A stretch of 64,000 nt of DNA from Flavobacterium azooxidireducens (GTDB lineage: Bacteria > Bacteroidota > Bacteroidia > Flavobacteriales > Flavobacteriaceae), in the NCBI RefSeq assembly GCF_023195775.1, contig NZ_CP096205.1, positions 2,482,001-2,546,000 of the forward strand, read 5' to 3'. The translations under genes were made by a program, and so were the position numbers. The notes beneath the pieces were generated by a model, which had not been told where the DNA came from, did not search any database, and worked only from the letters and a program-made list of their open reading frames with translations. Of the stretch, positions 46,430 to 54,804 are shown piece after piece. Position 1 is the first letter of the stretch. The number at the start of each line of letters is the position of its first letter.

Positions 46430-46800
46430 TGCCTTTATCCGGCTTTACGTTTCAAGTTTTTTATTTTTCAGGTGGTTTTTATAAGCAAAAAAAGTAGCTT
46501 CCGATGGTCGCTCTTTTTTTAGCAATAAAAATTCACCAAAAAAACAAAAAAGCTTTCCACTTCAATCCGGGGCAGAAATTCTGCTCTACTTCGAAATTTA
46601 ATTGTAATAGGTATATTATTTCTTGTTTATATCGGTTTATAGAAATGCTATTCTTTTACTAGTGTGTTAACTACTTTACTTATCAACAATTCTATTTTTT
46701 AATTTGTTGATTTCTTATTTTTTAAATAGGATAAAAAAGTCTTATTTGAGTTAAATTTGAACAATCAATCTTCACATTAATTCTTCAAAAAGCAAATTGT
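46430..46800. other. Intergenic region: dispersed repeat plus leader of nrdD
   Basis: Bases 46436-46600 belong to the dispersed repeat family: GCTTCCGATGGTCGC matches 11107 with one change, and GCTTTCCACTTCAATC matches 43354 exactly. The remaining ~200 bases are AT-rich and include a TAAATTTG (46752-46759) that could be the nrdD -7 element, without a good -33 element. Confidence 0.5.
46752..46759 (+). promoter_or_regulatory. Candidate -7 element of the nrdD operon
   Basis: TAAATTTG matches TAnnTTTG exactly, 41 bases before the nrdD ATG. An AT-only inverted repeat, TATTT-TTT-AAATA, is centred 30 bases upstream (46722), the same distance as the operator at the nos promoters, but in such AT-rich sequence it may be chance. 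Confidence 0.35.
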
Positions 46801-48918
46801 ATGGAAAAATATGTTATCAAAAGAAATGGAATTTTTCGGCCATTTGAATTATTTAAAATTGAACAAGCAATCGAAAAAGCATTCCAAAGTGAATCGCAAA
46901 TCTTTAATCCGTTAGTGGTAGAAGAAGTGATGAAACAATTAGACACTAAAGAAACTTGGGCTGTAGAAGAAATTCAAGATAATATTGAAAAAGTGCTGTT
47001 TAGTATGAACTATTTTTCTGTAATGAAATCGTTCATGGTCTATCGGCACACCCGAAAAATGCAACGTGAACATGTTTTGGGGTTAAATGAAGATACGACT
47101 TATGTGGATAGCACGCAAACCATCGAAGAATATATTTCGCAGACAGATTGGCGAATTAATGCTAACGCAAACACATCTTATTCAAACGCCGGTCTGGTAA
47201 ATAATGTAGCCGGGAAAATTATTGCAAACTACTGGTTAGACAAAGTGTACTCCAAGGAAGAAGGTTTTGCACACCGCAATGGCGATTATCATATTCATGA
47301 TTTAGACTGCCTAACTGGCTATTGTGCCGGTTGGAGTTTGCGGGTTTTGTTAAATGATGGTTTCAATGGTGTTCGTGGCAGAGTAGAAAGCAGACCACCA
47401 AATCATTTTCGGGAAGCATTGGGTCAAATGGCTAACTTTTTAGGTATTTTGCAAAGCGAATGGGCAGGAGCACAGGCTTTTAGTTCATTTGATACCTATT
47501 TAGCTCCGTATGTTTTTAAAGACAATTTGAGTTTTGATGAGGTGCTAAAAGCGGTTCGAAGTTTTGTTTATAATCTTAATGTTCCGGCCCGTTGGGGACA
47601 ATCGCCATTCACCAACATCACACTCGATTGGGTAGTTCCGGATGATTTAAAAGTGCAAATTCCAACCCGAAATAATGAGCATTTATTTTCAACAACAAAA
47701 TCGGATGAGTTTTTAAACCGAGCAAAAAGTAGAGGAGTAGAATCGCCATTAGAACTTCGCTATGAGCATTTTCAACCCGAAATGAATCTCATCAACAAAG
47801 CCTATTATACGGTTATGACCGAAGGAGATGCCAACGGACAACCATTTACATTTCCAATTCCAACTGTAAACATTACTGAAGAATTTGATTGGTATGGAGA
47901 AAACACCGATATTCTTTTTGAAAATACGGCTAAAATAGGTTCTTCTTATTTTCAGAATTTTATTGGTAGTCAATATATTTATGATGAAAATGGTGAAAAA
48001 GTTGAAAACCCAGACGCTTATAAACCCAATGCTGTGAGAAGCATGTGTTGCCGTTTGCAACTCGACTTACGTGAATTACTCAAACGTGGAAATGGTTTAT
48101 TTGGCAGTGCCGAAATGACCGGAAGTATTGGCGTCGTAACCATCAATATGGCTCGTTTAGGCTATTTGTATTCAGAAAATAAAAAAGATCTTTATCGTCA
48201 AGTTGATTATTTAATGGAATTGGCGAAATCCACTTTAGAAAAAAAGCGAGTGTTTGTGCAAGACATGTATGATCGAGGATTATATCCATACACCAAGCGT
48301 TATTTACCACATTTTAGAAATCATTTTTCAACCATTGGAGTTAATGGAATCAACGAAATGATTCTCAATTTTACGAAAGGTAAAAAAGACATTACCTCTT
48401 CATTCGGAATGGAAATGGCTTCTGAAATTTTAGAACATATTCGCAATCGAATGAAAGAATTCCAAGAAGAAACCGGAAATTTATATAATTTGGAAGCTAC
48501 TCCGGCAGAAGGAACAACCTATCGTTTTGCCAAAGAAGACAAAAAACGCTATGATGATATTATTCAAGCAGGTGAGGGCGAAAATATTTACTATACCAAC
48601 AGTTCTCAAATTCCCGTAGATTTTACCGAAGATCCATTTGAAGCTTTATTAATGCAAGACCAATTGCAATGCAAATATACCGGTGGAACGGTTTTGCATT
48701 TATATATGAATGAAAAAATAAGTACACCCGAAGCTTGTAGAAATTTTGTAAAAAAAGTAATAACCAACTTCAAACTACCCTACATTACAGTAACTCCTGT
48801 TTTTAGCGTTTGCCCCGTTCATGGTTATTTAAACGGTGAACATGAATATTGTCCAAAATGTGATGAACAACTTATAGAAAAATTAAAATTAGAAAAACAT
48901 GAAAACACAAACAATTAA
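46801..48918 (+). CDS. nrdD: Anaerobic (class III) ribonucleoside-triphosphate reductase, main polypeptide
   Basis: NrdD reduces ribonucleoside triphosphates to deoxy forms without oxygen, using a glycyl radical. The 705-residue product has an N-terminal ATP-cone (KRNGIFRPFELFKIEQAIEKAF), the barrel region with HIHDLDCLTGYCAGWSL and NVPARWGQSPFTN, and a C-terminal zinc segment CPVHGYLNGEHEYCPKC. It stops shortly after this segment, before the RVxGY glycyl-radical motif that the family requires. That motif is in a small ORF starting at 48899 in another frame. So NrdD here is either made as two polypeptides or has a frameshift. Confidence 0.93.
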   Translation: MEKYVIKRNGIFRPFELFKIEQAIEKAFQSESQIFNPLVVEEVMKQLDTKETWAVEEIQDNIEKVLFSMNYFSVMKSFMVYRHTRKMQREHVLGLNEDTTYVDSTQTIEEYISQTDWRINANANTSYSNAGLVNNVAGKIIANYWLDKVYSKEEGFAHRNGDYHIHDLDCLTGYCAGWSLRVLLNDGFNGVRGRVESRPPNHFREALGQMANFLGILQSEWAGAQAFSSFDTYLAPYVFKDNLSFDEVLKAVRSFVYNLNVPARWGQSPFTNITLDWVVPDDLKVQIPTRNNEHLFSTTKSDEFLNRAKSRGVESPLELRYEHFQPEMNLINKAYYTVMTEGDANGQPFTFPIPTVNITEEFDWYGENTDILFENTAKIGSSYFQNFIGSQYIYDENGEKVENPDAYKPNAVRSMCCRLQLDLRELLKRGNGLFGSAEMTGSIGVVTINMARLGYLYSENKKDLYRQVDYLMELAKSTLEKKRVFVQDMYDRGLYPYTKRYLPHFRNHFSTIGVNGINEMILNFTKGKKDITSSFGMEMASEILEHIRNRMKEFQEETGNLYNLEATPAEGTTYRFAKEDKKRYDDIIQAGEGENIYYTNSSQIPVDFTEDPFEALLMQDQLQCKYTGGTVLHLYMNEKISTPEACRNFVKKVITNFKLPYITVTPVFSVCPVHGYLNGEHEYCPKCDEQLIEKLKLEKHENTNN

Positions 48919-49066
48919 TTCCACTTTAGAACAACACAATGATTTGCGAACCAAATGCTTAGTGTATACGCGAGTAATGGGCTATCATCGTCCTGTGGAA
49001 AGTTTCAATATCGGAAAAAAAGGAGAACACAAACAACGAACTCATTTTAATGAATGCAAATGCTAA
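48899..49066 (+). CDS. Glycyl-radical domain of class III ribonucleotide reductase (separate small ORF)
   Basis: This 55-residue ORF contains KCLVYTRVMGYHRPVESFN, the glycyl-radical site of NrdD (the Gly in RVMGY would carry the radical), followed by IGKKGEHKQRTHFNE. It begins with an ATG that overlaps the last 20 bases of the main nrdD frame and ends 17 bases inside nrdG. The frame is +1 relative to nrdD. If one A were removed from the run of five at 48892-48896, the two frames would join. Either it is a separate subunit translated by coupling, or it exposes a frameshift or sequencing error. Confidence 0.85.
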   Translation: MKTQTINSTLEQHNDLRTKCLVYTRVMGYHRPVESFNIGKKGEHKQRTHFNECKC

Positions 49067-49733
49067 AAAAATAATTCACAGCATAACACCTTTCACGTTA
49101 TTGGACTATCCGGATAAAACAGCCTGTATTCTATGGTTTGCCGGTTGCAACATGAAATGTAGTTATTGCTATAATCCGGAAATTGTTTTCGGGAAAGGTG
49201 TATTTTCCATTCCCGAAACATTGGATTTTTTAGCCAAACGAAAAAATTTATTAGATGCAGTTGTTTTTAGTGGTGGTGAATGTTTGTTGCACAAAGAATC
49301 GCTCGATTTATTACGAGCTATTAAAGAAATGGGTTTTTTGGTAAAAGTTGACACAAATGGAAGCATGCCTCATCGATTAAATGAAGCTTTAAAACTCAAT
49401 TTTATTGATTATATCGCTCTTGATTTTAAAGCAACCAAACAGAAAACAAAAACAATAACCAAAGCCAATTTTTATCAACATTTTTTTGAATGTTTATCTC
49501 TAATTCAAAAGAATTCAGTTCCTTATGAAGTGCGAACAACCGTTCATTCCGATTTGTTAATGGAAAATGATATAGCAGAAATGATTCATCTTTTAGAAAA
49601 TAACGGCTACAACGGAAGCTATTTTTTGCAACATTTTAGAAACAATTCTATCACCTTGGCACCACTTCAGTATTCAAGTTCAATTGATTATAAACATTTA
49701 TCTACACCAAAAATTAAGGTTTGTATGCGTTAA
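49050..49733 (+). CDS. nrdG: Anaerobic ribonucleotide reductase activase, radical SAM
   Basis: NrdG uses S-adenosylmethionine and a [4Fe-4S] cluster to create the glycyl radical on NrdD. The cluster motif is GCNMKCSYCYNP (CxxxCxxC), with FSGGECLL and KVDTNGSMPHRL as SAM-binding parts. At 227 residues the protein is in the normal range. It overlaps the small glycyl-radical ORF by 17 bases, and an FNR-like palindrome begins one base after its stop. Confidence 0.95.
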   Translation: MNANAKKIIHSITPFTLLDYPDKTACILWFAGCNMKCSYCYNPEIVFGKGVFSIPETLDFLAKRKNLLDAVVFSGGECLLHKESLDLLRAIKEMGFLVKVDTNGSMPHRLNEALKLNFIDYIALDFKATKQKTKTITKANFYQHFFECLSLIQKNSVPYEVRTTVHSDLLMENDIAEMIHLLENNGYNGSYFLQHFRNNSITLAPLQYSSSIDYKHLSTPKIKVCMR

Positions 49734-49734
49734 C

Positions 49735-49748
49735 ATGATTAAAATCAT
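49735..49748. promoter_or_regulatory. CRP/FNR-type palindrome upstream of the Rrf2-nadAB genes
   Basis: ATGATTAAAATCAT has six-base arms ATGATT and AATCAT around two bases, containing the TGATnnnnATCA core of FNR/CRP-family sites. The same arms occur at 56229-56242 and, with one change, at 62965-62978. Confidence 0.65.
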
Positions 49749-49774
49749 ACTATGCAACGTGAGTTGTTTATAAA

Positions 49775-49809
49775 TTTGCTTAGGAATTGTAGAAATATCG
49801 CTATTTTTG
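49775..49809 (+). promoter_or_regulatory. Promoter of the Rrf2-nadA-nadB genes
   Basis: TTTG at 49775-49778 and TATTTTTG at 49802-49809 match the Bacteroidota -33 (TTG) and -7 (TAnnTTTG) elements with a 23-base spacer. The -7 box ends nine bases before the ATG at 49819, so the leader would be very short. Confidence 0.6.
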
Positions 49810-49818
49810 AAATAAAAA

Positions 49819-50253
49819 ATGCTGTCTAAAACTTGTGAATATGCCGTTCGGGCGACCATTATTATTGCTGCGGAAACCCAACAAGGCAACCGAATCAGTT
49901 TGCGAGAAATTGCTCGAAAAATTGATTCTCCGGAATCGTTTACAGCGAAAATCCTTCAAAAATTAGCCAAAAATCAATTGGTAGATTCCAGTAAAGGAAA
50001 CGGCGGTGGTTTTTATGTTCCTCGTGAAAAGCTCACAAAAATAAAGTTAGGCGATATTGTTTTAGCCATAGACGGCGATGCGGTTTACAAGCGTTGTAGT
50101 CTGGGGTTAAATGATTGTTCTGAAGTAAAACCTTGTCCTTTTCATCATCAATATAAACCCATTCGAGAACAATTAAAGAAAGCATTTGATACAACCACTT
50201 TAGCCAATTTAATTGATGGATTAGATACGAAAGAAACTTTTTTAAGAATTTAA
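49819..50253 (+). CDS. Rrf2-family Fe-S transcriptional regulator
   Basis: This 144-residue protein has a winged-helix N-terminus (SKTCEYAVRATIIIAAE, ISLREIARKIDSPESFTAKILQKLAKNQLV, GNGGGFYVPR) and the three-cysteine cluster region CSLGLNDCSEVKPCPFHH of Rrf2 proteins such as NsrR and IscR. It would bind a [2Fe-2S] or [4Fe-4S] cluster and sense NO, oxygen or Fe-S status. Its place between nrdG and nadA, close to nos and Ric genes, favours NO sensing. It is probably expressed with nadA, 17 bases downstream. Confidence 0.92.
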   Translation: MLSKTCEYAVRATIIIAAETQQGNRISLREIARKIDSPESFTAKILQKLAKNQLVDSSKGNGGGFYVPREKLTKIKLGDIVLAIDGDAVYKRCSLGLNDCSEVKPCPFHHQYKPIREQLKKAFDTTTLANLIDGLDTKETFLRI

Positions 50254-50270
50254 AAAAAAAATAAATTTTA

Positions 50271-51227
50271 ATGAGACAAATAAGTCCGATTATAATTAAT
50301 AAGAAAATTCTACTTCAACAAAAAATAATCAAGCTAAAAAAACAAAAAAATGCTGTGATTTTGGCACATTATTATCAGTTACCTGAAATTCAAGAAATAG
50401 CAGATTTTGTGGGAGATAGTTTAGAACTTTCGAGAAAAGCAGCAGAAACAGAAGCTGAAATTATTGTGTTTGCCGGTGTTTATTTTATGGCAGAAACGGC
50501 TAAGATTTTAAATTTTAATAAAAAAGTTTTAGTTCCCGATGTAAATGCCGGATGTTCGCTTGCAGATGGTTGTCCGCCGGATAAATTTCGAGAATTTTTA
50601 AAAGATTATCCCAATCATAAAGTGGTGACATACATTAATTGTTCTGCCGAAATTAAGACCATGAGCGATTATGTTTGCACGTCTTCAAATGCAGTTAAAG
50701 TAATTAATTCTATTCCAAAAGAAGATAAAATTGTGTTTGCACCAGACAAAAATCTTGGCAATTATCTTATCAAAGAAACAGGAAGAGAAATGGTTTTATG
50801 GAATGGCTCTTGCGTGGTTCACGAAGCTTTTTCGCTAGAAAAATTAATCGATTTATACCAGAAAAATCCAGATGCCGTGATTGTCGCACATCCAGAATCG
50901 GAAACTCATATTTTAAAAACGGCTCACTATATTGGTTCTACTTCGGGAATGATTAATTATATTAAATCTTCACCGGAAATAAAATTTATTATAGCTACTG
51001 AAAGCGGAATTCTGCACAAAATGAAACATGAAGTTCCTCATAAAACATTAATTCCTGCACCTTCAAAAGAAGATAATTCCTGTGCTTGCAGCGAATGTGC
51101 TTTTATGAAAATGAATACGTTAGAGAAAATTTATAATTGTCTACTAAATGAATTCCCTGAAGTAAAATTAGATAGAAATTTAGTTGATAAAGCTCGAATT
51201 CCCATAGAAAAAATGCTTCAATGCTAA
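50271..51227 (+). CDS. nadA: Quinolinate synthase
   Basis: NadA condenses iminoaspartate with dihydroxyacetone phosphate to make quinolinate, the precursor of NAD. The enzyme carries an oxygen-sensitive [4Fe-4S] cluster. The conserved VILAHYYQLPEIQEIADFVGDSLELSR is present, with Cys ligands in YINCSAEIK, NGSCVVHE and CSECAFMKMNT. The length is 318 residues. nadB follows after four bases. nadC is not in the window. Confidence 0.96.
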   Translation: MRQISPIIINKKILLQQKIIKLKKQKNAVILAHYYQLPEIQEIADFVGDSLELSRKAAETEAEIIVFAGVYFMAETAKILNFNKKVLVPDVNAGCSLADGCPPDKFREFLKDYPNHKVVTYINCSAEIKTMSDYVCTSSNAVKVINSIPKEDKIVFAPDKNLGNYLIKETGREMVLWNGSCVVHEAFSLEKLIDLYQKNPDAVIVAHPESETHILKTAHYIGSTSGMINYIKSSPEIKFIIATESGILHKMKHEVPHKTLIPAPSKEDNSCACSECAFMKMNTLEKIYNCLLNEFPEVKLDRNLVDKARIPIEKMLQC

Positions 51228-51231
51228 GGTT

Positions 51232-52746
51232 ATGAAAAAAAGTGATGTAATTATTGTTGGTACCGGAATAGCCGGACTTTCATTGGCTCTTCATTTAATT
51301 GAAAAAAATAAGGCTCTAAAAATTGTTTTATTGGCCAAAGGTGATCCGTGTGCCACCAATACTTCATTAGCACAAGGCGGATTAGCAGTAGTTTGTGATC
51401 GACTAATCGATAGTTATGAAGAGCATATTCAAGACACATTAGCAGCAGGTCAAGGAAAATGTAATTTAGAAATAGTTGAAATGGTTATTAAACAAGCTCC
51501 GCAACGACTTCAAGAACTCATTAAATGGGGAGCAGAATTTGATGCAGACCGCAAAGGAAAATTAGATTTAGCATTAGAAGGCGGTCATAGTCATCAACGA
51601 GTGGTTCATTATAAAGACAAAACAGGTTGGCATATTCAGGAAGTTTTATGGAATAAAATCAAATCTCATCCTTCTATAGAAATCATAGATAATGCGTTGG
51701 CGGTGGATATCATCAAAGAGAATATTTATAATACAGAAAGAGCTGTAGGACTCACTTTTTTCGATAGAAACAACCAATTTTCGGCAGTTTATGCTCCGCA
51801 TATTGTTTTGGCAACCGGTGGTTCGGGACATATTTTTAACTATACTTCCAACCCTGAAAATGCTACAGGAGACGGAGTTGCAATGGCACTTAGAGCAGGA
51901 GTTTCTGTAAAAGATATGCAATATGTTCAATTTCATCCGACGGCTTTATTTGAAAAAAAGAAAGGCAATTTGTTTCTTATTTCAGAAGCTTTACGAGGAT
52001 TTGGTGCTCATGTGGTTAACTATAAAGAAGAAAGATTTTTATACCATTATGATGTTAGAGGAGAATTGGCTACGCGAGATATCGTTTCCAAAGCAATTGC
52101 AACAGAAATGATTATTTCAAACGAAGAAAATGTGTTTTTAGACCTTCGTCATTTGAATAATAAGGGTTTTGAAAAACATTTTCCAACCATTTTTTCCAAT
52201 CTCAAAGAAAAAGGGTTTGATTATAAAATCGATTTAATTCCGATAGTACCGGCAGCCCATTATCAATGTGGTGGAATTGAAGTGAATGAAAACGGACAAA
52301 CTTCACTCAAAAATCTATATGCTTTAGGCGAATGTTCTTGCACAGGATTGCATGGTGCTAATCGTTTGGCTTCTAATTCATTAATAGAAGCCTTAGTTTT
52401 TTCTCACAATGTAGCCGAAGTTATTGCTCATGACAAAAACAATGATGTTTTGTATTATGAACATTCACATAACCATAAACCGGAATTTATTGCACCTACC
52501 ATATTAAAAGATTTTAATTTGCAAGTTAAAAATTGGATGACTTTTAGTTTGCTTACTAATTCGTTTGAAAGCAAGCAAATTGTTTTATCAAATCTACATA
52601 AAATTCATTCCGATTTAATGGAATGTTTAGGCTACTACAACCGCTGCAAAGAATGTTGTGAGCTCGAAAATATGTTGGATGTTGCCATGTTGATTTTAGA
52701 ACATTCGTGTCAATATCAAGGCATTGAATCTGAACAATTTGCTTGA
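51232..52746 (+). CDS. nadB: L-aspartate oxidase
   Basis: NadB oxidises L-aspartate to iminoaspartate for NadA; under anaerobic conditions fumarate can replace oxygen as electron acceptor. The FAD-binding DVIIVGTGIAGLSLALHL is at the N-terminus, NTSLAQGGLAVV, EGGHSHQRVVHYKD and LATGGSGHIFNYTSNPENATGDGVAMALRAG follow, and LGECSCTGLHGANRLASNSLIEALVF closes the flavoprotein core. The length is 504 residues. The next gene is convergent, only six bases away. Confidence 0.96.
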   Translation: MKKSDVIIVGTGIAGLSLALHLIEKNKALKIVLLAKGDPCATNTSLAQGGLAVVCDRLIDSYEEHIQDTLAAGQGKCNLEIVEMVIKQAPQRLQELIKWGAEFDADRKGKLDLALEGGHSHQRVVHYKDKTGWHIQEVLWNKIKSHPSIEIIDNALAVDIIKENIYNTERAVGLTFFDRNNQFSAVYAPHIVLATGGSGHIFNYTSNPENATGDGVAMALRAGVSVKDMQYVQFHPTALFEKKKGNLFLISEALRGFGAHVVNYKEERFLYHYDVRGELATRDIVSKAIATEMIISNEENVFLDLRHLNNKGFEKHFPTIFSNLKEKGFDYKIDLIPIVPAAHYQCGGIEVNENGQTSLKNLYALGECSCTGLHGANRLASNSLIEALVFSHNVAEVIAHDKNNDVLYYEHSHNHKPEFIAPTILKDFNLQVKNWMTFSLLTNSFESKQIVLSNLHKIHSDLMECLGYYNRCKECCELENMLDVAMLILEHSCQYQGIESEQFA

Positions 52747-52752
52747 TTTTTT

Positions 52753-54750
52753 TTATTTTTCAAAATTGTAAATCAAATTAACAAATACATTTCGTCCCAT
52801 TCTGGGAATGTTATTCCAGTCGGTAAATGTAGAATAATAAGTGTCAAATGCATTTTCTACACCTACATTCAGCATTAATTTTTGTGAATTCCATTTAAAA
52901 TTATATCCTGTCGAGGCATTCAAAATAACATAATTAGGCGTGCTGTTTTCTCCGTAAAAAGAACTGTAATTAGATTGTGTGGCATTTCCTCGTATAGTAA
53001 CTTCCGTTTGAAATTGATTCTTTTTATATTGTAATTGACTTTGGTATTGTAGCGGACTTATAAATGGCAGATTTCGGTTTTCGGAATCTTTTCCATAACT
53101 ATATTGCAGTTGATTATTCCAAAAAATATAATTGGTTAAACGATAATCAAATTTTAATGAACTGTGAATCAAATTGGCATATGTTAGTTGATTATACATT
53201 TTCACACCACTTGCTCCAATGGTCATTGGAATAAAATTACTATCAGGAATTCCTATCATATAATCTACAATATGAAAGGCAGAAAAAGTGATTCCTGTTT
53301 TCATTTTTTCGTTTTTAAACCAAACATCAAAATTTCCTTCAATTGATTTTTCGTTTGATAGATTTGGATTTCCGATATAATCAAACAAATCAAAACTATT
53401 GAAAATATAAAACGCATAACCTTCTGTTACGGAAGGTGCCCGTTCTCCATATCCTGAACCTACTGAAAAGTTCCAGTGTTTGATTTGATGTTTGTATTGC
53501 AACGAAACACTTTTTAAGAAGCGATTTTGTTGGTCTGTCATTTCCGGATAGAAAATTTGTAAACTTTCCAGTCCAAATTCATTGGCTACTTTGTTTTGAT
53601 GAAAGCCAACAGAACCATTTAATTTTAGAGAGTTTTGGACAGAAAATTCAATTTCATCTTCCAAATAAATACCGTTATAAAATGTTCGAACATCTGGCCA
53701 AGTGTACATAAACATGGCATTTTCATTGGGATCGTTGGGATACATAGTCATTTCAGCAATAGAACGATTGTAAAAACCATTCAAATTAAATTGGATATGG
53801 TGATTTTCTTTTGTGATTTTTCCTTTTGAATAATAACCATATGTATCACTCCAACCAGGCATATCCATTCTGATGGGAACATCCGGCCGTTTGGAATCAT
53901 CCATAAAGTGAGTGATGGTATTAAAATACAGCTTATTTTCCCAATGATTTACTAAACCGGATGTTGGAGCAACTTCAAATTTTAAAGAAGTTATTAGTGC
54001 TCTAGCCAGCGAAATATCCATTGGTAAGGCTGGATAACCAACATCATTTGCTTCATCAAAAATAATGGATCCTTCTATTAATTTATTTTGAAATTGATAC
54101 CCGGAAATTATAGAAGCATTCATTTTTTGAAACTGTGAATACATAATTTCTTCATGATTTCCTGCATAATAGTTGTCGGATTTTCGATAGGTTAGATTAG
54201 CATCAACATACAAAGAACTGTCTTTGTAATGAACCATTCCGCCCAAAATTCGTTGCTTGTTATTGAATTCAAAACCACTGCTTAAACTCCCTGACCAACC
54301 TAAATTTGCTTGATTACTGCGAAGTCGTTTTAAATCCAATGAACCGCCAATCGTTGGTCCGTGACAACTTCCTTCTTGACCGGAAGAAATAGTAGCTTCC
54401 GAAAGATTGGATATTTCTACATACGAAGTCACCGGATCCATTTTATCGGTACAAGCACCAAAAATACGCATGCCATCGATGGTGGTAATTGTTCGCTCTG
54501 TTGCCATGTTATTAATCATGGGTTCCCAAGCATAACTTCCGCGTTTAATCATATCGATTCGTCCGGATTGTTGTAAATACTCATCCAACGAAGCTAGTGG
54601 TTTTACTTGTTTTTGGTCTAATCGAGAAGGTTTTCCAATAAGAATGACTTCATTCAGTCTAACAGGTAAAATGCTGTCTGTCAATTGCTCTTGTGCCAAA
54701 CAATAGGTTGTAGACAAAAGAACGAATAAAACATAAAATTGTTTTTTCAT
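52753..54750 (-). CDS. TonB-dependent outer-membrane receptor, probable copper type (OprC/NosA-like)
   Basis: This 665-residue protein has a signal peptide (VLFVLLSTTYCLAQ), a plug domain and a beta-barrel ending in a strand with aromatic-type terminus (VFVNLIYNFEK). The plug contains DGMRIFGACTDKMDPVTSY, a CxxxM motif followed by DP, which is how the copper receptors OprC and NosA look in this region. Further Met-rich strands such as RMDMPGWSDTYGYY and MTMYPNDPNENAMFMY support copper binding. Next to nosZ, which needs about six copper ions per monomer, a role in copper uptake is likely. No TonB genes are nearby. Confidence 0.82.
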   Translation of the reverse strand: MKKQFYVLFVLLSTTYCLAQEQLTDSILPVRLNEVILIGKPSRLDQKQVKPLASLDEYLQQSGRIDMIKRGSYAWEPMINNMATERTITTIDGMRIFGACTDKMDPVTSYVEISNLSEATISSGQEGSCHGPTIGGSLDLKRLRSNQANLGWSGSLSSGFEFNNKQRILGGMVHYKDSSLYVDANLTYRKSDNYYAGNHEEIMYSQFQKMNASIISGYQFQNKLIEGSIIFDEANDVGYPALPMDISLARALITSLKFEVAPTSGLVNHWENKLYFNTITHFMDDSKRPDVPIRMDMPGWSDTYGYYSKGKITKENHHIQFNLNGFYNRSIAEMTMYPNDPNENAMFMYTWPDVRTFYNGIYLEDEIEFSVQNSLKLNGSVGFHQNKVANEFGLESLQIFYPEMTDQQNRFLKSVSLQYKHQIKHWNFSVGSGYGERAPSVTEGYAFYIFNSFDLFDYIGNPNLSNEKSIEGNFDVWFKNEKMKTGITFSAFHIVDYMIGIPDSNFIPMTIGASGVKMYNQLTYANLIHSSLKFDYRLTNYIFWNNQLQYSYGKDSENRNLPFISPLQYQSQLQYKKNQFQTEVTIRGNATQSNYSSFYGENSTPNYVILNASTGYNFKWNSQKLMLNVGVENAFDTYYSTFTDWNNIPRMGRNVFVNLIYNFEK

Positions 54751-54761
54751 AATACATAGTA

Positions 54762-54791
54762 AAAGGCCAAAAGTTTAAATAACCTTTGGCC
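54762..54791 (-). terminator. Terminator between the lipoprotein and receptor genes
   Basis: On the minus strand GGCCAAA and TTTGGCC pair around a loop of 13 bases, followed by TTTT. It lies after the stop of the lipoprotein gene and before the receptor start at 54750, so the receptor may be partly uncoupled. Confidence 0.65.
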
Positions 54792-54804
54792 GTTAATACT
54801 GTTT

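Noticed and set aside
46755..46775. TTGA-ACAA-TCAA upstream of nrdD as an FNR box
   Set aside because: The spacing between half-sites is two bases shorter than in FNR sites, and it lies downstream of the candidate -7 element.
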